From the NCBI GenBank assembly GCA_050246475.1, contig JBFWVZ010000005.1, positions 214,097 to 278,096 on the forward strand: 64,000 nt of DNA, in the 5' to 3' direction. Below, one piece after another: positions 57,962 through 64,000 of the stretch. Position numbers and translations under genes: made by a program. The notes under the pieces were generated by a model. The model searched no databases, was not told where the DNA came from, and saw only the letters and a list, made by a program, of their open reading frames with translations. The stretch is from CADEEL01 sp050246475. GTDB taxonomy: Bacteria; Pseudomonadota; Alphaproteobacteria; Caulobacterales; Aquidulcibacteraceae. Position 1 is the stretch's first letter; every line of letters starts with the position of its first letter.

Positions 57962-58633
57962 TCAGGATGTATCGCGCCAGGCGATCGCGGCCTTGGCCCC
58001 GGCGCAAGCACGATTGTGCCAATCGGCGCCGATGGGATCCTTGGCCGGGATCGGATTTTCTTTCGGCGGCGAAAGCTTGATCGGGATCGCCGCGCCGGCG
58101 CGCAGGCGCTTGGCGAGGCGCGCGATGAGCGCGTTTGGGTCTTCAAGCACGCGCCGCAGCGCTTCAAGGCGCGCGGCGTAGGGCGCCGAAGGAACGAGGT
58201 GTCTCCAGCGCGGCGCGCGCTTCACGCGCTTGGCGCGGGGCGCTTCGTGCGCACGCTCAACCATGCGGAAGGAGACGCGCCATTTGCTTGTGTCTTCGCC
58301 GTCGATCGCGGGGCCGAGCGCGCGGCGCGATGGCGAGACGCGCTTCTTTTTCGGCGCGGGCGCGCTTGGCGGCGGGAGGTGTTCAGCGGTCTTCGCCGCG
58401 AGGATGAAGATCAGCCTACGGACGAAATGCTCGATGGGGCGGAGGAATGCGAGGAAGGGCTTCAGCCAATGGCGCGTGACGCCTTGGCGATACGCGAGTT
58501 CTTCCGCGTCGCATGTCATCGCGGTGAGGCACCCCAGCATCACACGCGCTTCGGTGAAGCCCGCTTCCGGGTTGAAATGCGCATCTCCTTCCGGGGCGCT
58601 CGGTGTTTCGTCGGACAACATTGACCCGCGCAT
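57962..58633 (-). CDS. Conserved hypothetical protein, basic C-terminal half
   Basis: A 219-223 residue protein starting at ATG 58633 (MRGSMLSDETPSAPEGDAHF) or the inner ATG at 58621. The first 100 residues are helical with a hydrophobic segment (WLKPFLAFLRPIEHFVRRLI); the rest is rich in Arg, Lys, Ala and Pro (RVSPSRRALGPAIDGEDTSK). No family recognised. It is on the same strand as the DjlA-like gene and would be the upstream gene, 128 bases away. Confidence 0.6.
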   Translation of the reverse strand: MRGSMLSDETPSAPEGDAHFNPEAGFTEARVMLGCLTAMTCDAEELAYRQGVTRHWLKPFLAFLRPIEHFVRRLIFILAAKTAEHLPPPSAPAPKKKRVSPSRRALGPAIDGEDTSKWRVSFRMVERAHEAPRAKRVKRAPRWRHLVPSAPYAARLEALRRVLEDPNALIARLAKRLRAGAAIPIKLSPPKENPIPAKDPIGADWHNRACAGAKAAIAWRDTS

Positions 58634-58759
58634 TATCCGCGCGGCGCGAAGGTGTCGGATAGATTGGGCGCAAAAATCGTCCGAACACTGACAAATCAAG
58701 CGTTTAGCGATTTGGATTGTGGGGATAGAGGGGGAGTCGCGACTATCCCCGTTTTTTCA

Positions 58760-58830
58760 CGCTCGACCCTCGCGAACGCGAGGGTCGACCACGCCGCCTT
58801 CTGGGCCCTCGCTTGCGCGAGGGCCGAGCG
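58760..58830. repeat. Double-hairpin repeat, family B, copy 2
   Basis: Same design as 55907-55976: GACCCTCGC/GCGAGGGTC, a spacer ending CTGGGCCCTCGC, then GCGAGGGCCGAGCG. A G/C-run element related to family A follows at 58837-58887. Confidence 0.85.
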
Positions 58831-58898
58831 GTTGGATCGCCCCCTCCGTCGCCTCCGGCGACACCTCCCCCACAGGCAAGGGAGGAAAACGCGTTGCG

Positions 58899-59543
58899 CT
58901 ACGTCGCGTACTTCACGCTGCAGCCATAGGCTTGCGTCTCCGCGGTGCGGATCGCGCGCCCCGCGGCAAGATCCTCGAGCGCGGCTTCGACATAATTGTG
59001 CGCGCCTTCGAGTGAGCGCGGATTGGCGCTCGGGCGATCGTCGATCGCGCCCTGATAAACGACGCGCCCTTCCGGATTGATGATGAACATGTGCGGCGTC
59101 GTGCGCGCGCCATAAGCGTGGCCCATCGTGCCTTCGGGATCGAGCAGGAAGGCGGTGGGCGCGGCGTTCACCGCTTGCACGTGCGCGGCGGCCGCCGGGC
59201 CCTGGAGATAGCCCTGCTCGCCCGGCGCGGAGGAAAGCACGGTGAGCCACACCGCGCCGTCCCCCGTCGCTTCGCGCTGAATGCGCTGCATGTTGCCGGA
59301 ATTGTAGTGCTTGCGGACATAGGGGCAGTCCCGGTTCGTCCATTCGAGCACGATGGTGCGCCCCGAAAATTCCGCGAGCGTGCGCGTGTTCCCCTGCGCA
59401 TCGCGGAGCGTGAAATTGGGCGCCGGCGCCCCGGTCTCGACCGCGGCGTCGGCGCTTGTGGCGATGAGCGCGCCGGCTGTGAGCGCGGCGGCGGCGGCGA
59501 TCGCGCCGGTGAGGAGGATGTTGCGGCGGGTGAGGATCGTCAT
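58899..59543 (-). CDS. Exported thioredoxin-fold redoxin, single catalytic cysteine
   Basis: A 214-residue protein with a twin-arginine-like signal (MTILTRRNILLTGAIAAAAA ... TSADA) and a thioredoxin/peroxiredoxin fold: APAPNFTLRDAQGNTRTLAE, then the redox motif TNRDCPYVRKHY, and TPHMFIINPEGRVVYQGAID. Only one cysteine stands in the CxxC position (CPYV), so it works as a one-cysteine redoxin or peroxidase-like protein in the periplasm. A dsbD-type gene lies upstream in the same direction and could supply electrons. Confidence 0.85.
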   Translation of the reverse strand: MTILTRRNILLTGAIAAAAALTAGALIATSADAAVETGAPAPNFTLRDAQGNTRTLAEFSGRTIVLEWTNRDCPYVRKHYNSGNMQRIQREATGDGAVWLTVLSSAPGEQGYLQGPAAAAHVQAVNAAPTAFLLDPEGTMGHAYGARTTPHMFIINPEGRVVYQGAIDDRPSANPRSLEGAHNYVEAALEDLAAGRAIRTAETQAYGCSVKYAT

Positions 59544-59596
59544 GGGGCTCTCCGAGTTGAGGGCGTTTTCGCACGAACGGGCATCAAGTGAAATCG

Positions 59597-59713
59597 CTCC
59601 CCGGAATTTGCGCAGCAAATATCCGGGGTCCACGGCGCCGCGCGCTCGTGTTTCGATCGTGCGTACGGAACGATGGGCCCCGGCTCTCGCGCTTCGCGCT
59701 CGGCCGGGGAGCG
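59597..59713. repeat. Palindromic repeat, family C, copy 2
   Basis: A 117-base element bounded by CTCCCCGG (59597) and CCGGGGAG (59704-59711) in inverted orientation, with inner dyads. Its second half matches 48506-48549. It lies between the dsbD-type gene and the redoxin gene. Confidence 0.75.
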
Positions 59714-59733
59714 TGAGAAAAGACGCATGCGGC

Positions 59734-61818
59734 TCAAGATTGCGGAGTCACGACGTCTATCAGCGCTTGCTCCGTGAGAATTTGCGGCAGGATGCGCGGT
59801 TCGGCGCTGCCCGGCGCGTAATAAAGATAAAGCGGCACGCCCGCGCGGCCATGGCGGGCAAGCTCGGCGGCGATGGAATCGTTCCGGTTCGTCCAATCGC
59901 CGACGAGGTAGGCGACGTTCTGGCTGGCGAATGCGTCAGCGACGCGTGGGCGCGCAAACGCCATGCCTTCGTTCACCTTGCACGTGACGCACCAATCGGC
60001 CGTGAAGTTGACGAGGACGGGGCGGCCTTCGGCCTGCAATGCCGCGACGCGATCGGCGCTCCACGGTTCGGACGCGAGTGCGGACGGGCGCGTCGCGAAC
60101 CAGACGCCTGTTGCGAAAATCAATGCGAGCGCGACGAGGCCGGTGCGCCAGGCGAAGCTCTTGAACGATGTCAGCGCCCAGATCGCGAAGCCGAGTGCAA
60201 CGGCGAGCGCGAGCAACACGAGCACGCCTTGCGCGCCGGCCTGCCCCGTCAGCACCCAGGCGAGCCACGCAGCGGTAGCGAACATCGGAAACGCGAGCGC
60301 TTGCTTGAGGCGCTCCATCCACGGGCCGGGCGCGGGGATGAGGCGCTGCAGCGCGGGCATGAAGGAAAGCGCGAGGAAAGGCAGCGCGAAACCGGCGCCC
60401 AGCGCGAGGAAGATCGCAAGCATCCAAACCGGCGATTGCGTGATCGCGACGCCCGTTGCGCCAGCCATGAAGGGCGCGGTGCAAGGCGTTGCGGCGACGA
60501 CCGCCAACACGCCGACGAAGAAGGCGCCGGCATCGCCGCCGCGATTGGCGAGCGATCCGCCCGCATTCTGCAGCGAACCGCCGATCGCGAACACGCCCAG
60601 GAGATTGAGGCCTATGGCGAAGAAGAGGAGCGCGAGCGCCCCCACGACCAGCGGCGATTGGAAATGGAAGCCCCAGCCGAGCGCCTGCCCTGCGCTTTGG
60701 ATCGCGATCAAGGCGCCCGCAAACGCGGCGAACGCCGCGAGCACGCCCCCGGCGTAGAGAAGGCCATGCCTGCGCGCGCTGCCGTCGTGTACGCCCCCCG
60801 CGAGCGCCAGCGCCTTGATCGAAATCACCGGCAGCACGCAGGGCATGATGTTGAGAATAATCCCGCCAAGAAACGCGAAGAGGATCGCGAGCGGCAGCCC
60901 GAGCGCGCCTTCCGCATTCGCCGCGCCGGCGGACGAGTTCGATGCGGGATCGGGCGCGCCTGATGTTTCGCCGAGCGGCTGGCCCGGCGTCGCGTTGACG
61001 ACGGCGCTGCGCGCGGACCACCGGCCCGCGGCTTGCTCTTCGTAGGTGATGATCCCTGCGAGCGGCGCTTCGCCCAGATTGCGCGCGCTGCCTTCCGTCA
61101 AGGAGAATGAGACGCCCCGCGCGCCGATCTCCGCGCGCTGCGGATCGACGTGCCGGATGACGTCCGCTGCAAACGGGAAGAAATAGAGATTGCGCAAGCG
61201 GCCGGCGCGATCGGAGAGGTCCGCGTGCGACACGGTGAGACGCGCGGGCGAACCGGGCGTGATGCGCGCGTCGAACCCGCGATCGCGCGGCAACGCTTGA
61301 ACCGCCGCTTCGATGCGCGGCGCCCATTGCGGATTGGGCGCGCTGTCGGCCGCGACCGGCAGCGTGAGCGAGACGTCGCCCTCCTCCGTCAGGCAGATGT
61401 CGTCGCAGACGAGGAAGAAGACGTGCGCGTTGAGCGTCACGCTTTCACCGGGGCGCAGAGTCTCCGGCGCGACGATCTCGATGGGATAGAGAACGTCGCC
61501 CTGGTGCGCGTAGCTCATCACGATGTCGAACGAGATCGGATGCGGCGCGGGATGGCGCAGCTCCCCGATCGTAAAGCCCCGCGGGACGCTCCAGGTGAGA
61601 TCGGTCGGCTCGCCGCTGTCTCCGGGATTGGTCCAATAGGTATGCCAGCCGGGCACGATGCGCTGATTGAGCGCGATGGTGAATCGCTGGCCGGGTGCAA
61701 CGGTGGAAACGCTCGACACCAATTCGTGCTCGGCGTGATCGGTGCGCAGAATCTGGGCATGCGCGGGCGCGGCGAACGCCAATGTCAGCGCCAGAAACGC
61801 GGCGATCCATCTCAGCAT
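59734..61818 (-). CDS. DsbD-family thiol:disulfide interchange protein (ScsB-like)
   Basis: A 694-residue membrane protein that carries electrons from the cytoplasm to the periplasm. Order: signal peptide (MLRWIAAFLALTLAFAAPAH), an N-terminal beta domain with the pair VCDDICLTEEGD, eight membrane helices with one cysteine in NIMPCVLPVIS and one in VAATPCTAPFMAGA, and a C-terminal thioredoxin domain with VNFTADWCVTCKVNE. All three cysteine pairs of DsbD are thus present. The long front part makes it ScsB/DsbD-like rather than CcdA. Start ATG 61818; the frame is open far upstream, without a good signal peptide. The redoxin gene follows and may be a partner. Confidence 0.92.
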   Translation of the reverse strand: MLRWIAAFLALTLAFAAPAHAQILRTDHAEHELVSSVSTVAPGQRFTIALNQRIVPGWHTYWTNPGDSGEPTDLTWSVPRGFTIGELRHPAPHPISFDIVMSYAHQGDVLYPIEIVAPETLRPGESVTLNAHVFFLVCDDICLTEEGDVSLTLPVAADSAPNPQWAPRIEAAVQALPRDRGFDARITPGSPARLTVSHADLSDRAGRLRNLYFFPFAADVIRHVDPQRAEIGARGVSFSLTEGSARNLGEAPLAGIITYEEQAAGRWSARSAVVNATPGQPLGETSGAPDPASNSSAGAANAEGALGLPLAILFAFLGGIILNIMPCVLPVISIKALALAGGVHDGSARRHGLLYAGGVLAAFAAFAGALIAIQSAGQALGWGFHFQSPLVVGALALLFFAIGLNLLGVFAIGGSLQNAGGSLANRGGDAGAFFVGVLAVVAATPCTAPFMAGATGVAITQSPVWMLAIFLALGAGFALPFLALSFMPALQRLIPAPGPWMERLKQALAFPMFATAAWLAWVLTGQAGAQGVLVLLALAVALGFAIWALTSFKSFAWRTGLVALALIFATGVWFATRPSALASEPWSADRVAALQAEGRPVLVNFTADWCVTCKVNEGMAFARPRVADAFASQNVAYLVGDWTNRNDSIAAELARHGRAGVPLYLYYAPGSAEPRILPQILTEQALIDVVTPQS

Positions 61819-61917
61819 GGGCGCGAGATAGGGCGAGCGCGCCGATTTGGCCATGCGGGGAGATGCGGCGCCTTCCTTGGCGGAGGTTTTTCGCGTTATG
61901 TTCGGGCGGGGCATGAC

Positions 61918-62349
61918 ATGGCTGTACGCGGGCAATCCTGGCATTTCGACGATATCCCCGTCGGGTATATACACGTCTTCGGGGCCGCGGCGGTTACAGC
62001 CGAGGATATCGCGCTCTTTCACGAACGCTTCTCCCCGCATCTCCCGCTGACGGACGAGGCCCAGACCGGTAAGCCCGCCGCCCAGGCGCATGTCTATGCG
62101 CTGTGGAGCCGGATGCTCTGGGAAGAGACGAAGACGTGGCCGGTGATCGCGCGCCTGGGGCAGGATGCGCTGCGCTGGTACAAGACCGCGCAGGCCGGCG
62201 ACACACTCTCCGTGCGGCTCGAGTTTCTCTCCAAGCAGCCGGTCGGCGCCGATCGCGGCATTCTCATCACCAATCACGAAGTGCTCAACCAGAAGGGCGA
62301 ACTGGTGATGGCGCTGATGACGCGCACCGTGATGGCGCGGCAGGTTTAG
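61918..62349 (+). CDS. MaoC-like dehydratase
   Basis: A 143-residue hotdog-fold protein that would hydrate an enoyl-CoA. It starts MAVRGQSWHFDDIPVGYIHV, with the typical DIPVG opening, then a helix with the catalytic-region DIALFHERFSP, and beta strands to the end with RGILITNHEVLNQKGELVMA. The catalytic Asp/His pair of true MaoC enzymes is not clear to me, so it may be an inactive or atypical member. Divergent from the dsbD-type gene by 99 bases, which hold both promoters. Confidence 0.75.
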   Translation: MAVRGQSWHFDDIPVGYIHVFGAAAVTAEDIALFHERFSPHLPLTDEAQTGKPAAQAHVYALWSRMLWEETKTWPVIARLGQDALRWYKTAQAGDTLSVRLEFLSKQPVGADRGILITNHEVLNQKGELVMALMTRTVMARQV

Positions 62350-62428
62350 GCTGGCGCCATTTCCGCGCTGCGCGCGGGGCCATTTCCGCCGTTGCGGAGC
62401 GGGCGCGGCGCGCTCTAATGCGCGCTGC

Positions 62429-63835
62429 ATGCTCAAAGGGCGCGGACGCCTCTTCAACCTTCCCGAAGGCGGCTTCGTGGGGCCGGTCAACGAGGCGGTG
62501 GCCGCGCACCTGCGCCGCCTCATCCTCAGCGGCGCCATCACGCCGCGCGCGCGGCTGCCGTCGCAACGCATCATGGCGCAGGATTTTCGCGTCTCGCGCA
62601 ACACGATCGTGGCGGCCCTCGCGCAATTGACGAGCGAGGGCCTGCTCGAAGCGCGCGTGGGCGCGGGCACCTATGTCGTCGCAAGCCCGCCGCGCGCACG
62701 CGCGTATGACAACGAGCCGGGCGCGCGCGCCCCGGCGCGGAAAGGCGCCCTGCCGCTTGAAGCCGGCATGCCCGACGTTTCGCTCTTCCCGTTCGAATTG
62801 TGGCGCAAGGCGCTCGATCTTTCCGCGCGCGGCGTGGCGCAAGCCTCGTATCTGGAAAGCAGCGGCGGCGGCTGGGCCCCGCTGCGCGACCTCATCGCGG
62901 CGCGCGTGGCGGCCATGCGCGGCGTTGCCTGCTCCGGCGATCAGGTGATCGTAACCGCGAGTTCGCAAGCCGCCATCGAGCTTGCAGCGCGCGCGCTCGC
63001 CGCGCCGGGCGATGCGGCCTGGATGGAGGATCCCGGCTATCACCGCGCGCGCGATGCGCTCAAGAACGCGGGCCTCGCCGTCACGCCCGTCCCGGTGGAC
63101 GAGGACGGCTTCGACGTCGTCGAGGCCGAGCGGCGCGCGCGCGCGAAAATCGCCTATGTCACGGCGTGCGCGCAAATGCCGACGGGCGCGGCGATGAGCG
63201 AGAGGCGGCGCGCCGCGCTCATGCAATGGGCGAGCGCCGCGGACGGCTGGATCGTCGAGGACGATTTCGAAGCGGATTTTCCGCTCGATGGGCGCGCGCC
63301 GACACCCATCGCCGCGCGGCGCGACGCCAAACGGGTCATTCTCGTCGGCACGTTCAACAATCTCATCTTCCCCGCGCTGCACATCGCCTACCTCATCGCG
63401 CCCACGCGTGCGATCGGTGCGTTTCTGAAGCCGGAGCTGAGCTCGCTGCGCGCCGCCAATCTGCAGGCGCAATGCGCGCTCGAAACCTTCATGGAGAAAG
63501 GCTGGCTCGCCGCGCACATAAGGCAGTGCCGCCAGCTGTTCCGCGAACGGCGCGATGCGCTCGCCGAAAGCATGGCGCGCAGGCTCGCCGGCCGGTTCGC
63601 CGTTTCACTGCCCAAGCAGGGCCTCCTCGTGCAGGCCTGGGGCGAAGGCGATCGCGCAATCCGGCTTGCGGCGGCGAAACGGGGCGTGATCGTCAACGCG
63701 ATGAGCGATCACGCGATGCTTCCCGCGCGCTCCGGGCTCTTTCTCGGCTTCGCGCCCTATGCGCCCGCCGCGATCGACGCGGCGGTCGTCGAACTCGCGC
63801 GCGCCGTGGAGGACGCGGACCGCGCCGGCCGATAG
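62429..63835 (+). CDS. MocR-type regulator (GntR winged helix plus aminotransferase-like domain), PLP lysine replaced
   Basis: A 468-residue protein. Residues 20-85 are a GntR winged helix (VAAHLRRLILSGAITPRARL, DFRVSRNTIVAALAQL, EARVGAGTYVVA). Residues 110-468 have a fold type I aminotransferase layout: VTASSQAAIELAARALAAPG, CAQMPTGAAMSERRRAALMQ, DGWIVEDDFEADF, and VGTFNNLIFPALHIAYL. In MocR proteins that last segment reads GSFSKTLxPxLRxGY, with K binding PLP; here residues 310-311 are both asparagine (N311 at the lysine position) and the following Arg is His. It therefore cannot form the internal aldimine. Function as a PLP-independent regulator, or a decayed one, is inferred. MocR targets usually lie next to the gene, but only the MaoC-like gene does here. 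Confidence 0.85.
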   Translation: MLKGRGRLFNLPEGGFVGPVNEAVAAHLRRLILSGAITPRARLPSQRIMAQDFRVSRNTIVAALAQLTSEGLLEARVGAGTYVVASPPRARAYDNEPGARAPARKGALPLEAGMPDVSLFPFELWRKALDLSARGVAQASYLESSGGGWAPLRDLIAARVAAMRGVACSGDQVIVTASSQAAIELAARALAAPGDAAWMEDPGYHRARDALKNAGLAVTPVPVDEDGFDVVEAERRARAKIAYVTACAQMPTGAAMSERRRAALMQWASAADGWIVEDDFEADFPLDGRAPTPIAARRDAKRVILVGTFNNLIFPALHIAYLIAPTRAIGAFLKPELSSLRAANLQAQCALETFMEKGWLAAHIRQCRQLFRERRDALAESMARRLAGRFAVSLPKQGLLVQAWGEGDRAIRLAAAKRGVIVNAMSDHAMLPARSGLFLGFAPYAPAAIDAAVVELARAVEDADRAGR

Positions 63836-63887
63836 GCGTTCCGTTTTGGCCAAGCCCAGGGCAGGATGGCAAAAAACGGGGGCGACG

Positions 63888-64000
63888 ATGCTGAGATTGC
63901 TTCTTGCGGCCGGTCTATGGGCGTGCGCGGCCGGCGCGCTCGCGCAGCAGAACGCGCCGCCAACGCCGACGCGCGACATCTACATGATCTATGTGCAGGT
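63888..64000 (+). CDS. N-terminal part of a secreted protein (3' end outside the window)
   Basis: The frame begins MLRLLLAAGLWACAAGALAQ, a typical signal peptide with a cleavage site after ALA, and continues QNAPPTPTRDIYMIYVQ to the end of the window. No domain can be judged. It follows the MocR-type gene by 52 bases on the same strand. Confidence 0.6.
   Translation, partial: MLRLLLAAGLWACAAGALAQQNAPPTPTRDIYMIYVQ

Noticed and set aside
1..64000. Insertion sequences or transposase genes
   Set aside because: No transposase motif was found in any frame; the repeats seen carry no coding capacity.

Overview
The window is a high-GC alphaproteobacterial chromosome segment, most likely Caulobacterales and close to Hyphomonadaceae. 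The signs are a circularly permuted two-piece tmRNA gene whose tag is very close to the one I recall for Caulobacter; an alpha-type SspB gene next to it; rnpB beside mraZ; a dcw (division and cell wall) cluster followed by lpxC, bamD and ligA; and a CtrA-like box plus a GANTC (CcrM) site upstream of ftsZ. No insertion sequence, prophage, CRISPR array or tRNA was found. The assignment rests on gene content and motifs read by eye, not on a database search.

Layout. 1-2.7 kb: the end of an HxlR-type regulator, a HEPN protein with an unknown partner, thyA and aqpZ. 2.8-4.5 kb: ssrA with two terminator-like hairpins, then sspB and a thioesterase, so tmRNA tagging and its ClpXP adaptor sit together. 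4.5-9.2 kb: rusA-like nuclease, DCC protein, fumC, GNAT, DUF2171, GST, DUF4169, TonB-like and RHH genes. 9.2-11.4 kb: a minus-strand block of envelope genes ending in a TIR protein with a transmembrane segment and a PPC-like C-terminal domain. 11.5-19.6 kb: uvrD/pcrA-type helicase, lipoprotein metallo-hydrolase, prmA, a secreted paralogue of the TIR protein's C-terminal domain, an aminopeptidase P and a nitrilase-family hydrolase.

19.6-53.4 kb is dominated by minus-strand cell-envelope genes. In transcription order these are mraZ, rsmH, ftsL, ftsI, murE, murF, mraY, murD, ftsW, murG, murC, murB, ddl, ftsQ, ftsA, ftsZ, lpxC, bamD, DUF1272 and ligA. The order is classical, but the cluster is broken at three places by accessory genes: a PadR/HAAS/CPBP-protease set with acetyltransferase (murG/murC); a secreted protein, SLC13 carrier, lipoprotein, HAD phosphatase and Uma2 protein (murC/murB); and a TIR-like membrane protein on the opposite strand (murB/ddl). 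A palindromic repeat also separates murE from murF. Most neighbouring dcw genes overlap by 4 bases with ATG, GTG or TTG starts, which implies translational coupling.

53.6-64 kb: rnpB, an AmpD-like amidase, an EamA transporter, a methyltransferase, a DjlA-like J-protein, a secreted redoxin, a DsbD-type reductase, a MaoC-like protein and a MocR-type regulator whose PLP lysine position is asparagine. Three families of hairpin-forming intergenic repeats recur here and at 7.2 kb and 48.4 kb. The window ends inside a gene for a secreted protein.
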